The notes below the pieces were generated by a model. It was not told where the DNA came from. It searched no databases and was given only the letters and a program-made list of their open reading frames with translations. From assembly GCF_902459505.1 (NCBI RefSeq), contig NC_047095.1, positions 21,900,664 through 21,964,663 on the forward strand: a stretch of DNA of 64,000 nt. The letters run 5' to 3'. Position numbers and translations under genes: made by a program. This stretch comes from Geotrypetes seraphini. Lineage: Eukaryota; Chordata; Amphibia; Gymnophiona; Dermophiidae. This document shows, piece after piece, positions 32,831 through 44,030 of the stretch. Numbering within the stretch: the stretch's first letter is position 1; every line of letters starts with the position of its first letter.

Positions 32831-33985
32831 ACTGCCAATTAGCATTAAATTAAGAAGTGTTAATTACCCATTAACAGCACTGATTGGTCTTGTTAAACAA
32901 TTGTGGTGTGTGCAAATTAACTGTTTGCACAAATTTACATGCACAACGTATGGCACTATGGGCAGGATTCACTAACTTGCCCGATCGGGCCCGATCCAGG
33001 CAAGTCCGACCAATTCAGGAAACAAAAATATGCAGATGGGGGCGATCGGAGGAATGCCCCCCCATCTGCTTGCATGGGCTTGCACAGGCAGTCAGGGCAG
33101 ACGTGTAAGGGGCAGTGCACCGTGCTGATTTCAAAGCCCATATGTGCAAGCTTCGGAGCCGAGCAGACCGGGATGGGTTTTGTGTGTATTGTGTCTGAAA
33201 AAGAGGAATCCTGTTACTTAAAACCAGACGTCTGGTAACCCTAGTCTTGGTTTTAAATTTTCATCCCAAAGCAGTGTGAGATTTGTAGTGTCTGATCCTA
33301 CCCACTGAAATTAGTGCTGCAAATCCCATAATGCACCAAGATGAAGGTGGTCAGAAACGCAGCATTGTCCCACAATCTCCAGCCTGGAACTGGGTAACTT
33401 GGCATCTCTGAGAAAATAATCTCTCATATTGCAAAGGTTTTGTGTCCTGTAACTGGTTTCTAGTGCCACCGAAAATTATGGTATATTCAGCTTTGAGTCA
33501 GTGGTTAATGCAATACTATATCTTGCAGAACATTCTAGAGCTTTGGGCTGTTGATTTCAGATGCCTAGAAGTTATAAAACCCTTGTTATGTTTCATTGTA
33601 CAGCTTATCCTGACCTTTGCATCCACAACAGTTTTCTGTGGATAAGAATTTCAAACATGCTAATGTAGGAGTTTGGCTTCAGTACACACAATTATTTATC
33701 CAAGTGAGTTTCATTTGCTTAAAGAGCTAAAGTGTGTGTGGCCTGCAAAAAGTTATCATAGATTACTGAAAACTCTGATTGTACAAACATAGAACTTTGG
33801 ATAAAGGTTTAATTTATTTATTTGTTCAAACTTTCTCTACTGTTCTCCCAAGGGAGTTCAGAATGGTTTACATGAATTTATTCTTCAGGTACTCAATCAT
33901 TTTCCCCGTCTGTCCCAGCAAGCTTGCAATCTGTTCACAGACTACTTTAACTAGTAATACAACATGGAGACATACATGACTATTT
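32831..33985. other. Mixed decayed MITE pieces and unassigned DNA
   Basis: 32960-33105 contains GGATTCACTAACTTGCCCGA and GATCGGGCCCGATCC, distant kin of the GGGCTAGATTCACTAA family. 33130-33242 ends CCAGACGTCTGGTAACCCTA. 33270-33403 is a partial copy of the palindrome at 12644, in reverse. No gene. Confidence 0.45.
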
Positions 33986-33989
33986 GTGT

Positions 33990-34275
33990 TCCCCTCTGTA
34001 CGTGGCTACATCTACAAAAGATTCATACAACGACTGTTTGCATATCAATCTGCCAGTTGGGATGCTGAGCTTCGTAAATTGTTCTCCCTTTCCTCATCAT
34101 ACATGTATTTTAGAAAATTACTGAAATCAAGTTTATTTGCTAGATTTGGGGGAATTTGACTGTCATTTCCATAAGTTGAAACTCTGTAGATCACTGATAT
34201 TGTCTCAGTCTCTTTACTTATTGTGAACTGCGAGGTTTTGCGGTCTAGAAATGCAAATGTTATGTTATGTTATAG
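33990..34275 (+). mobile_element. L2-like LINE end with (ATGTT)n tail
   Basis: Reads YIYKRFIQRLFAYQSASWDA then MYFRKLLKSSLFARF, an L2-type last helix. 3' UTR ACTTATTGTGAACTGCGAGG, TTTTGCGGTCTAGAAATGC, then TTATGTTATGTTATAG. Same subfamily as the minus copy at 38486. Confidence 0.85.
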
Positions 34276-34579
34276 AGGAGATAGCTGGCTAGTCTCCACT
34301 AGGAACAGGATAGGGTGAACACAGTAGAAATACCCAGAACTGATGAGGATATGATAAACAAAGTATAGTTAACTAGAATTATCAGGATGTATATAAATCT
34401 GAGATGAGCATAGAACACGATACAGGTATTATATGTACAAATAAGTAGGATATAGTATGAACATAGTACACAATATTAGTATTATATGTGTATATACGTA
34501 TGATTGATTATAATATAAATGTGTCTGTATTGAAAACCATCTCAGAATACACTAACTCTGTGTTGTAACACCATTACAG
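34276..34579. other. Unassigned AT-rich DNA
   Basis: TATA- and GTATA-rich, microsatellite-like around 34430-34510. No gene. Confidence 0.4.
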
Positions 34580-35070
34580 AAGCTCATGTAAACCGCTCTG
34601 AATTGATTCCGCAGTCATTAGTATCAGTATAGAACAGTGTCTCGCAATTTTTATGAGCCGTGGCACACTAAACTGGTGACTGCGGCTTAAGGGCACCTGG
34701 AAGTGCGCGGAGATCGTCACACTGATGTCACATGCATGCATGACATCATCATGTTGACATGTGCACAGGCCCTCCAGATGGGGCCTTGAGCCACTAGTGG
34801 GGGGGGGGGGGTTCCTGAAAAAGAAGCGGCGCGGAGAGTAGGGAGGGATACCAGGGAGGAGGAGAGGCACCAGCAGCGGCTGACTGCCTTCAGGATGTGC
34901 CTTTCACCACAAGAGGCTTGTCCTGTAGGCAGTCAGCCTCTGCCAGTGCCTCTCTTCCTCCCCGGCATCTTGAGGCACACCTGAAATCTTGTGGGTCACA
35001 GTAGTGTGACCCACAGCACACAGTTTGCAGTACATTGGTATAGAAGCTTTCAATATACAATAAACAATCT
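34580..35070 (+). mobile_element. LINE/SINE 3' tail split by a hAT element
   Basis: CTCATGTAAACCGCTCTGAA, TTGATTCCGCAGTCATTAGT, then GTATAGAA. After the hAT it resumes GTATAGAAGCTTTCAATATA. An uninterrupted sister at 49150-49230 reads CAGTATAGAAGCTTTAAATA, which gives the empty-site sequence. Confidence 0.85.
34635..35037. mobile_element. hAT-like element (CAGTG ends), TSD GTATAGAA
   Basis: Left CAGTGTCTCGCAATTTTTAT, right ...CACACAGTTTGCAGTACATTG. Exact 8-bp duplication GTATAGAA (34627-34634, 35038-35045). Length 403 bp, with a G run and no transposase. A sister LINE tail without the insert confirms the boundaries. Confidence 0.9.
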
Positions 35071-35270
35071 GCCTTTACCCTGTGAATTACATGGAAGTTG
35101 TATCATTAGATTAGCTCCTTAGTTATAAATGCAGTTTAAAATGCACAATAGGGTAGTGCCCCCCTCAAATCATTTTCCTCCCAATGCCAATATGACTTTT
35201 TTTACCCTTCACCCCCTTCACCCTTTGCAAAGCAAGCAAGCAAACTAAACCTATACCTGCAATCAGCTTT

Positions 35271-35764
35271 CAGCACTGGTTTATCCAGAGAAGAGCGACT
35301 AAAATGGTTACGGGTCTGGAGGAGTTGCCGTACAGTGAGAGATTGGAGAAACTGGGCCTCTTCTCCCTTGAAAAGAGGAGACTGAGAAGGGACATGAGCG
35401 AAACATTCAAAATATTGAAGGGAATAGACTTAGTAGAGAAAGACAGACTGTTCACCCTCTCCAAGGTAGGGAGAATGAGAAGGCACTCTCTAAAGTTGAA
35501 AGGGGATAGATTCCATACAAATGTAAGGAAGTTCTTCTTTACCCAAAGAGTGGTAGAAAACTGGAATGCTCTTCCGGAGTCTGTTATAGGGGAAAACACC
35601 CTCCAGGGATTCAAGATAAAGTTGGACAAGTTCCTGCTAAACTGGGAGGTACGCAGGTGAGGCTGGACTCATTTAGAGCACTGGTCTTTGACCTGGGGGC
35701 CGCCACGTGAGCACGATGGACCACTGGTCTGACCCAGCAGTGGCAATTCTTATGTTCTTATGTG
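35271..35764 (+). mobile_element. CR1-like LINE, well-preserved C-terminus and 3' end
   Basis: An open frame of 118 codons (35304-35660) reads GLEELPYSERLEKLGLFSLE, then RRLRRDMSETFKILKGIDL, KKFFFTQRVVENWNALPES-like and a final GFKIKLDKFLLNW helix. This is nearly all of the conserved CR1 C-terminal domain without a stop. The 3' UTR ends in two copies of TTCTTATG. It is the least decayed LINE piece here, 5' truncated before the RT active site. Confidence 0.92.
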
Positions 35765-36110
35765 AAGAATTACATTGAAGCACTCAACATTGGTGGTGTG
35801 AACTGAAGCAAGAAAACTTTACATTGTATCTGCCAAAGCACGGGATCCAAATTGCAGCACAGAGAAGCACAAGGCTAGATTATATTAGGACTTCAGATAG
35901 CTTTAGAGTAGGAAGAACAGGGCAAAAGCCTGGGGCACTGTGTGATAAGAGACTGTGCCACCTAAAACCTTAAGTGACAAACCAGGAGCACTATACATGC
36001 CAACCCAGTGTGAGCAGACACAAACCAGGAGCATCACAAATGCCCCCCCCCCCCCCCTTCAACTGATTCAATCCACATCTGTCATAGGTTTACCATTCTC
36101 ATGAAAGAGA
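35765..36110. other. Unassigned DNA with C run
   Basis: No gene. A run of about 17 C at 36042-36058 is the main feature. Confidence 0.4.
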
Positions 36111-36114
36111 CTGG

Positions 36115-37770
36115 CATATTTATTTATTTAATTAATTATTTCGGTTTTCTATCCCGTTCTCTCCAACAAGCTCAGAACGGGTTACAGGTTAGCAAACATA
36201 ATATACAGTCAAAACGCGTTACAGTTTGTCATGCTTACATTACAAATGTGTTTATCCTAGTAAGATATATACAGAGGACTTAGTTCTAATATACAATTCT
36301 TATATTACCCATAAGGTGGCAGGCAAGGGATTAGGTGAAGTGGTAAGTTTTTATTGCTTTTCTAAATTTCAGGAGCCCTTTGAGGGATCTGATCTGTGGG
36401 ATTAGTTGGTTCCAGTGGTTTGGTAAGAAATGGGAGTAGGATCGTCATCTGGTGCTCTGTAGTTGAAGGGCATGACCAGGTGGAGTTTGGAGGCATGTTT
36501 CATCCTGGGAGCGGAGTGGTCCATTTGATATGTATGGAGGAAGTTTGGCTGACATGTAGCCTGGTGCTAATGTGTGCAGGAATTTATATGTGCCATCAAG
36601 CCCTTGAAGATGCAGCATTTGGCTATGGGTAGTTAGTGGGCTGATGACTGAGCCTGGGAGATAGGGTCGTGGGTGTGAAGGTTCTTTATAAGTCTGATTG
36701 CTGTGTTGTGTACACATTGAAGACGGTGTATATTCTTTGCTATGAGACCATTGAATAGTGCATTGCAGTAGTCCATGCGGGAGAGGATGAAAGCACAGAG
36801 AAGTTGGGTGAATTCAGATTCTGAGAAGTAGTTCCTTAACTTCCGGAGTTGTTGCAGGCAGTGGAATGAAGTAGAGACCACCTGGGAGATATGGTTGGAT
36901 AGTATTAGGTTGGAGTCGAGGACTATTCCTAAGCTTCATGCTTGATCTTTTGTAGTTGTGGTGGTAGATTCCCCGAATAGAGAGGGGGCGGTTACATGTG
37001 CAGTGCTCTTTGCAGATCCAAAGGAGTTCCATTTTGAAGGCATTCAGTTGCAATTTGTTGGTGAACATCCAAGTTTTGATTTCTGAGAGGCAGTTGTGAA
37101 ATGCGACATGGACCCATGCCCTAACACAGTAGATTGTTATATATCTAAGCCCACAGAGAAAAAGATTTTCCTTTACTTTGTGGTTGTGACATCTTTACTG
37201 TGCATTGTGTTGAACGTGACTGAACTAGTCTATCTCATCTTCAAATACTTCACCAGATGTTGCCTCAAGAGGTATACTCAGCGAGTTAATAATAATCGGT
37301 GTGAATGTCAGAAGCTACAGTACGTTGATCATGCTGACACAGCCTTCGCTGCTCCAGTACAAATGGTGACTTCTGACATCAGCTCTAATACTTCAGAAAA
37401 ACCAGAAAGGATGTTACCTGCTGTTTTGTGATCTGGGCGTTGAGGATTTTTGTGATCTGGGCGTTGAGGATTTCATCCAGTGGTAGATACAGTTGGATGT
37501 CATCAGAGAAGGAGTGAATCTGGATTTGGTATTTGTGGGCTATGTCTAAGACCGGTCTAATGTAGATTAAGTAGTAGAGGGGGGGGTAGTAGTGCTCCTT
37601 GTGAGACACCATATTTGATTGGTTTTGGTTTTGATAGGGCCTCATTGAATAGTAGGCCAACAAAAAGAAAACGTTTCTTGGTTCCTTGGGTTTTTGACCT
37701 GTTTCTTGGGGTTATTTGGGGCGCTGATTCAGAAAATTTACATTGGATAGTCTGCATCAGCTCTAGTTTC
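36115..37770 (-). mobile_element. L2-like LINE, RT to 3' end, interrupted by connexin sequence
   Basis: Minus-strand frames give GVSQGALLPPPLLLNLH (RT block 5), FSDDIQLYLPLDEILNAQI (active site, YADD to FSDD), [19 protein letters not shown], then QLRKLRNYFSESEFTQLLCA, SRMDYCNALFNGLI, LQCVHNTAIRLIK and finally RSLKGLLKFRKAIKTYHF. These are the standard L2 steps in the right order. Between [10 protein letters not shown] and CLSEIKTWM lies about 340 bp of foreign sequence (37094-37436). A 24-bp stretch, TTTTGTGATCTGGGCGTTGA plus GGAT, is present twice at the high-coordinate edge of that insert. Confidence 0.88.
37094..37436 (+). pseudogene. Beta-type connexin, C-terminal fragment (gap-junction protein)
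   Basis: The plus-strand frame from 37096 reads [20 protein letters not shown] followed by [20 protein letters not shown] and [16 protein letters not shown]. This is the end of the second extracellular loop with the connexin cysteines (KC, PCPN.VDC) and the fourth membrane helix, then a cytoplasmic tail rich in Ser/Thr to a stop at 37431. The PCPNTVDC and SRPTEK-like (here SKPTEK) wording points to the GJB (beta) group. The N-terminus, helices 1-3 and first loop are absent from the window. Homology starts exactly at the L-V-K-C step next to LINE sequence. All homologous residues are intact in frame, so the copy is either young or once under selection. It is most likely a non-functional fragment. 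A real exon with a CAG acceptor at 37093 is less likely, since connexin coding regions are usually one exon. Confidence 0.85.
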
Positions 37771-37849
37771 TTAGATATGGTTGAATTTGTTTTATTTTTT
37801 TACCGCTATTTAAAAGATCTCTTCTGCAGAGTTGAGATGTCATAACAAG

Positions 37850-38485
37850 CTTTCTTTTTTTCAATAGGAAATTTATGTATTAAAATTACCCACATTTTTT
37901 TTGTGTATAATGACCTTTGTTTCACAACTTCACAAGTTTCATCTACTTCTTTTCCTATAATGCACACTGGCTTAAAAATGTAAAGTTCAATGACAAAATC
38001 ACCTTTGTTCTGTTATACTACGGGCTCCTTCTTGATTTTGGATTCTAGTAATGACCTTAGAATGTCTATGTATTAACCCTGCCCTGTCTGCAAATTGTAC
38101 ATCCTTGTGCTTCTAAAGAAATGCAAGCAACTGTATTTGTCCCTCCTCTCTGTATCTTTTCAGGTTTACAGTTTGAGGGCAGCAGCTATGTAGAATGTAG
38201 AGATGTGCTTTCAGGAGAAATGAAGTGGGAAATTTAAACCACAAAACGAAAGGAAGACAATTGGAAATTGTATTCATGTTCCTTTTGTTTTTAATAGGAT
38301 ATCAGCAGCCCAAGTCCTGATCCCTTAGCCTTCATTCACCATGCCCCCCATTGAAATTGAAAAGTTCCAGAGGGCCTGCCCTGGTTTCTCCCCTGCACTT
38401 CTCACCCCATCTAAGAACTTTCTAAAGTTCCCCCAGGGACTTCCTGCTCTCCCTGTGATTGCTGAGGGATTCACTCCATGCCACA
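37850..38485. other. Unassigned DNA
   Basis: No gene or repeat recognised. Confidence 0.4.
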
Positions 38486-38990
38486 TAACATAACATAAAA
38501 CTCACTTGTATACCGCAAATACCATTAAGTTCTATGCGATTCACAAAGACTAGTAATACAAATGAATTAACATCCAATATCTAACTTCTGAAAGATTCCC
38601 TAAAAAGATACATTTTTAAGGCACGTTGAAATTGTTGATACGAATTTGGGAATATGAATATATGAGTTAAATCCCTAGTCCATAAGGCTGCCTGAAAAGA
38701 TAGCAATCATTCCTAAAATTTCTTATATTTACATCCCTTTACAGAAGGGAATAAAAATGAGTGAGATTTTCTAGAATGTTTAGAGTTTGTAATGATAAAA
38801 GATTCTATAAGATACTCAGGAATTAAGCCTGTTAGTGCCTTAAAACAAATACAGCTGAGCTTAAATTTAACCCGTGCCTCAACTGGAAGCCAGTGCAGTC
38901 GACGATAAAAATCAGTAACATGATCATACTTCTTTAAGTTGAAAATCAATCTGACTGCTGCATTCTGATGATAGTTATGATTATCCAGAT
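38486..38990 (-). mobile_element. L2-like LINE end with (ATGTT)n tail
   Basis: The minus strand reads YDHVTDFYRRLHWLPVEARV, KFKLSCICFKALTGLIPEYL, the L2 WLPV and LAPSYL blocks. The 3' UTR ends with GGTATTTGCGGTATACAAGT and TTATGTTATGTTATG at the low-coordinate side. Confidence 0.88.
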
Positions 38991-39169
38991 TCTAAATCTA
39001 ACCCTTTCTCCATGTAAAGATCTGGTTCCACTTGCATATCTTTAGCTTAAAATAATAAAATATGGATAACGACTGCTGCTACTTTATTTAAACATAGGTC
39101 TTTTTATCTTTGGTGTTTCTATGACTATAGACCTCTCCATTGAGTTCACAAATGCATTTTAGTCCCCTG

Positions 39170-40030
39170 AGTTTAAAACTTGAGGCCAGACTTACGAGAG
39201 GATGCTGAAAAGTTCTCAAACCAACCAAGAAGTGGTGTGCAAACTTCCAGCGTGGAGATTGAGACCGAAGATGCAGCAAGGTCTGGGAGGTCTCAAACAG
39301 TGTCAACTCCTGAAATTGTTGACCATGTCCATGACCTGATTTTAGCAGATCGGTAACTATCGTCTCAAACAATTTCTGAAACGCTACAGATATCCAGGGA
39401 ATGCGTTGAGTATATCATCCATGAGCAGCTGGGTATGCAGAAGCTATCAGCCAAGTGGATGCCCAAATGTTTGAATGTTGATGAGAAACAATGTTAAGTG
39501 GACATTTCCAAGTTGATTTTGTAGCATTTTCAGCGAGCTGGTGCCAACTTTTTGGACCAACTAGTTACTGTTGATGAACCAGTTGATGATCCTGAGACCA
39601 AGGAAATTCAAGACCCAAAATTCAGCAGGAAAGGTCATGGCCATACTGTTTTGGGATCAGAAAAGGTGTTGTAATGACTGATTATCTTCCAAAGGGCCAG
39701 TTAATGTAGAATAATACTGTAACTTGCAGTGCTGATTAAAAGAGGCATTGAAAGAAAAAAGGAGAGGGAAGCTGTGGAAAGGAGTTCTCTTTTTGCAAGA
39801 CAATGCACCACAAATTGATGGATGTTTTGACTCAGTTGAGGTTTCAGTGCATAGACCATCTACCCTACTCATCAGATCTTGCCCCATCTGACTAGTTTCT
39901 GTTTCCAAACCTTAAAAAGATTTTGAAAGGGTGACAATTTTTGAGTGATTGAGAGATTGCAGCAGCGAAACAGTATTTCAGTGACCAGACATGAGTATGT
40001 TTTGGAAGGGTTATAGAAATTTCAGACACT
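39170..40030 (+). pseudogene. Decayed mariner transposase
   Basis: Scattered frames on the plus strand give, in order, FLDQLVTVDE (first catalytic D), DPETKEI, KFSRKGHGHTVLG-like, VVMTDYLPKGQ-like, IKRGIERKK.RGKLWKGVLF, LQDNAP (second D), and YSSDLAPSD (third D). This is the D,D34D mariner core with stops and frameshifts throughout. Terminal repeats were not found. Upstream coding of the paired helix-turn-helix domain is very decayed (39200-39480). Confidence 0.88.
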
Positions 40031-40034
40031 AACT

Positions 40035-40215
40035 TGTAAGTTTCATGGCTCCTTATCATTCCCATCTTGTATTTCCCCCTACTATCCTCTTTTTTCATGT
40101 ATGTTATGTCATGTCATTAACAAGTATATTAATTGTTCCACATTTTTTAATTTTGAATTGTTAAACGCTTAGAATTTATGATTAGCGTTTCATCAAATTT
40201 TAATAAACTTGAAAC
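40035..40215 (+). mobile_element. LINE 3' tail fragment
   Basis: TTGTTAAACGCTTAGAATTT, ATGATTAGCGTTTCATCAAA, TTTTAATAAACTTGAAACTA: an L2-like 3' end with the paired GCTTAGAA/GATTAGCG block. Confidence 0.6.
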
Positions 40216-41145
40216 TACTGATGAAATCTGGTAATCTTACAGCTAGTTCCCACTGGACAGGGATATTAGTACCAGTGAACCTTTCCATTCCAGCCCAGAT
40301 TTTCAAAGAGAAGCTTTATTTATATGAGGCTGTCCTCATCAGGTACACAGAAGCATACACAAATGCATGCATGCACTCTCCAGCCCTCTTTTCTAGTTCT
40401 GTCCTGCTGCGCATGTAAAATTCTGGGTTTTGGTAAACACTGGCTGCTTTAATGAGCAAACTGGATGGACCCTGCTGATATTAATCTGCTATCATTTACT
40501 AGGGTACTCTTCAAGAGCTTGATCATATGTTAACCTCAAACCAGACAGTGTTGTGGGGAAAAAAAACCCCCAAAAAGCTCTGATTCTCTTTCTAATGACA
40601 CTTGATATCAGACCAGGGCCCTGCTTTGATTTCTTGCATGACAAAAAACAAAAGAAAAAAACAACAACTTTGTTTTGTATGATATGTTTTGGCAGGACCT
40701 GGTGAAAACAGAAGATAAAATGGCAAATAAACCCACCCAGCTGTTGAGGTTACTGAACTATGAGTGGAGAGTAAGACCTCATCAGTGGTAAACACCAGCA
40801 ATGACCCTTAGTGAGACAGGACATGGAAACGGTCCAGGAAGGGGCGAGGTACAAAATAGACAATGGGGAGGAGCCTGCAGTGAGTCTGATAGCCCTATTG
40901 AAATGCAGAAGTGCCTGAGAACTTGCTTACAAAGCTTCTCTTTGCCTGTTAAATCCCCCTTTCTCTTCCAAGCAGAGCAAATGAAGCTGTCTCCATACCA
41001 TCAGCTCTCACTCCCCCTATTGTGTACTGTAACATACCTTACCCTCCATAAACCAGGAAGTTCAGCTTGATTCTCAGTATCAACTGTGTCTACATTCAGC
41101 ATTGAAATATAGAGTTGGAAGGGTTGGGATTTCTTGTAATTATGG
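40216..41145. other. Unassigned DNA
   Basis: No gene or repeat recognised. The open frames at 40209-40418 and 40801-41070 carry no known motif. Confidence 0.45.
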
Positions 41146-41281
41146 ATTCCTTTTATCAAGCCTTTTACTGTGAGCCGGCAAAGTAAAAGCTCCGAAGCTC
41201 ATTCAATTCCTATGAGCATCGGAGCATTTACCTCTCTGGCCTGTGGTTAAAAGCTGTACTGCTACTTGATAAAAGGAGCCC
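41146..41281. mobile_element. MITE (CCTTTTATCAAGC ends)
   Basis: Ends ATTCCTTTTATCAAGCC and (inverted) GGGCTCCTTTTATCAAGTAG. The inner arms GCTCCGAAGCTCATTCAATT and CCTATGAGCATCGGAGC pair. The TAA at the right flank fits the 3-bp TSD habit, but the left does not match. Confidence 0.7.
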
Positions 41282-41337
41282 TAAAATTAATTTGTTTGTT
41301 TTTTTTTTACTTGGTTATATAATTTTCATGTTTTAGG

Positions 41338-41770
41338 TGCCATCGACTTGTGTTCGAGTCCTAGTGACTTGAGAATTATAGATCTAAAAAGAAGTTGGTT
41401 TGTGCTAGTCCGGTAAAGTCCTCCAGTGTCATCCCCATGGTTGTTTTCAACGTGTCCAGCCATCTGATTGCAGGTCGCCCTCTTTGTCCGGTTCCTTCGA
41501 TCTTCCCAAACATGATGTCTTTCTCCAATGATCTTTCTCTTCTGACAGTGTGACCAAAATAAGACAGTCGTAACTTCATCATTTGGGCTTCGAGAATCAT
41601 GTGGACTGGTTTGATCTCTTCCAGAATCAATTTGTTAGTTCTTCTAGTGGTCCACGGCACGCATAAAATCCTTCACCAGTATCAGAGCTCAAATGATTCA
41701 ATCTTCTTTCTGTCTTATTTCCGTAGTGTCCAGCTTTCACATCCATAATATCTTATTTAGTATAAAAATC
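41338..41770 (-). mobile_element. RTE/BovB LINE C-terminal fragment
   Basis: The minus strand reads TTRRTNKLILEEIKPVHMIL, MMKLRLSYFGHTVRRERSLE, KDIMFGKIEGTGQRGRPAIR, WLDTLKTTMGMTLEDF. This is the conserved ...L.YFGH..RR..SLEK.IM.GK.EG.R.RGRP..RW end of RTE/BovB ORF2. One frameshift upstream (about 41660); 5' truncated. Confidence 0.88.
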
Positions 41771-41851
41771 CTGGAAAGAATATTTATTGAAGCTAATAGA
41801 GGTCAATGAATTAAAGTATACTAACACTTTAGCAAGTGTTAACATGCGTTA

Positions 41852-43030
41852 TTATTTTTTTATATTTTTTATTCATTTTTAAAACTTACAATAAGTGCAA
41901 CAGCATATAACATCAATTTATATTTAAATACATCACTTAATATCCTATTAAAATCTAATTCAGATCCCATAACTCTCCCTCCCCCATATTCAATGACTTT
42001 CATTAAACATAAAAAGACATAATAACCCCCCCTCCACATTATTTGCACTCATAAGAAAACCAAAATACCCCCACCCTTCTTCCCCCCCCCCACCTTGGAT
42101 GTGTATAGTTAAGGGGAAAAATGATATTCATTCATTACAGTATTTTGTTAATGGTTCCCAAATATCCTGAAATTTACTAAAATTCCCCTGCTGCATGGCA
42201 ATTACTCTTTCCATTTTAAATATATGACATAGGGAGTTCCACCAAAAGCTATAATTCAATTGATCCCAATTTTTCCAATTTCTCATAATCTGTTCTATGG
42301 CAACCCCTGTCATGAGTAATAGCTTGTTATTATTCGAAGATAATTGGCTCTTGGACCTCATTGATGTGCCAAATAACACAATATCATAAATTAATGCAAC
42401 CGGATTTTCCAGCATATTAGTTTTTTGCCCCCAAATTAACTTTCAAAAAGGAAGTATCAATGGACAATAGAATAGCAAATGATCTAATGTTCCAGCTTCA
42501 AGATGACAGTGCCAGCATCTATTAGACTTATAGCTATCTAACTTCTGTAAACGAACTGGGGTTCAAAAAGCTATATGCAATGGAAAAAACAAAGTTTGTC
42601 TCATAGACGCAGACACTGTACATCTCATCCTCCAAGCCCAAATACGTGGCCATTGAGAAGCAGTAATTTGTTGCTTAATCTCAATGCTCCAAATGTCTCT
42701 TAGACCTGTTTTTGTTTTCTTATTTAAAAATCCAGATATTAATTTATACCACTTGGCGGGCTGGTGTCCCAGGAAGTCCACCTGAAAACATAAGAACGGC
42801 AGACAATACTGATTTCTAAGATTTTTCCATTCAGGGAACCCTACCTGAATGGCCTGCTTCAATTGCAACCATCTATAATTTTGTGATTTATTAAGACCAA
42901 ATTTGTGTTGCAATTGTGAAAATTCAAGCAGCTTACCATCAGAAATAACATCATCCAGAGTATGTATACCTACCTTCATCCAACTATATTTTCTATTTAA
43001 TAAAGCATATTGGACCCCCAATAAATTACA
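41852..43030 (-). mobile_element. Amphibian-type L1 LINE, C-terminus and 3' UTR
   Basis: The minus strand frame of 152 codons (43021-42563) reads GIHTLDDVISDGKLLEFSQL, QHKFGLNKSQNYRWLQLKQA and GFLNKKTKTGLRDIWSIEI, ending near RQTLFFPLHIAF. A second frame (42415-42128) reads MRNWKNWDQLNYSFWWNSLC and FSKFQDIWEPLTKY. These are the L1-clade C-terminal steps (GV.TL.D, YRWLQL, NWK, F...W.P). The 3' UTR is A-rich in sense, ending near 41852. Confidence 0.85.
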
Positions 43031-43074
43031 TAGAGCTAATTTAACAGACTCTTAACAAATGTTAGCATTGTATG

Positions 43075-43792
43075 GTTAATTTAGGTGACCTAAAACATAT
43101 GATCTATGATTTCCCAGTTATTCAGCTATTCTGGGGATCAGTTTGGAAAAATATTTGTTCTGTGTTACCAATTTCTTCTCAGTTATCTTTTAGCATTGTT
43201 CTCTTCCGATCTCTTGCTTTGTCTGATAATTTGAATAAATGGCAGTCCAAATTATTTGATATATTAATAGCTGTTACTATACAAACTATTCTTGCTCATT
43301 GGAAGTCAGCTCAGCAGTTAAATGTGTCTTTTTGGTGGTCCACAATTATGACGACTCATAAATATGAGTGCAAAGCCCTTGTTAACAAAAGCCTCAAATC
43401 TAATAAAATTTGGTCACCAATAAAAAATGTTTCTTTTTAATCTAATATTTTCCAACTGGTTTTATTATGAACAATATAGTATATAAATAAATAAACTTAG
43501 TAGGTTTTTGTAATCAAAATCTGATCTGATAGCTGGTCTATATGGAGTTTTTATAACTGTCTGTGAATAAATGACTTTATACGAACTTTGGATTGACAAC
43601 ATAGATGCCTTAGTCCCCGTTGCATCTATGATTTGATTGTAAGGATCATTGTAATTGTATAATATCCTTGTTTTTGATTTATTTGTGATTGTAAGTAATA
43701 TCTTTAATTGTAAAATATCTTTGATTTATTTATACATTTATTGTGTTAAAATCCAATAAAAGTATTTTTAAAAATGAAAAAAAAAAAAGCTA
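43075..43792 (+). mobile_element. Amphibian-type L1 LINE, C-terminus, 3' UTR and poly(A)
   Basis: An open frame (43072-43440) reads GDLKHMIYDFPVIQLFWGSV, AVTIQTILAHWKSAQQLNVS, FWWSTI and SNKIWSPIKNVSF, the very end of an L1 ORF2 with an intact stop. The 3' UTR carries a repeated AATATCTTTAATTGTAAAAT block and ends CCAATAAAAGTATTTTTAAA then a poly(A) of about 12. It lies head to head with the L1 at 41852. Confidence 0.88.
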
Positions 43793-44010
43793 CTGCCTCA
43801 ACATCCTGAGATTGTGGGTTCAAACACACACTGCTCTTTGTGACCCTGGGCAAGTCACTTAATCCCCCCATTGCCCCAGGTACATTAAATAGATTATGAG
43901 CCCACTGGGACAGACGGGAAAATGTTTTGAGTACCTGAACTCATGTAAACTGTTCTGAACTCCCCTGGAACAGTATAGAAAATTGAATAAATAAATAAAT
44001 AAAATACCAC
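43786..44010 (+). mobile_element. tRNA-derived SINE, near full length
   Basis: The head GCTACTGCCTCAACATCCTG then GTGGGTTCAAACACACAC is the A-box-decayed, B-box-retaining half of a tRNA. Next comes TTTGTGACCCTGGGCAAGTC, ACTTAATCCCCC, then the body CCCCAGGTACATTAAATAGA, TTATGAGCCCACTGGGACAG, and TGAACTCCCCTGGAACAGTA. The tail is (AAATA)n. Fragments at 22500 and 27570 belong to the same or sister families. Confidence 0.85.
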
Positions 44011-44030
44011 AAGCACATTCAAAACACTTG

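Noticed and set aside
37096-37431. Complete functional connexin gene
   Set aside because: Only the part from the second extracellular loop onward is present. The start, three membrane helices and first loop are missing from the window, and LINE sequence lies on both sides.
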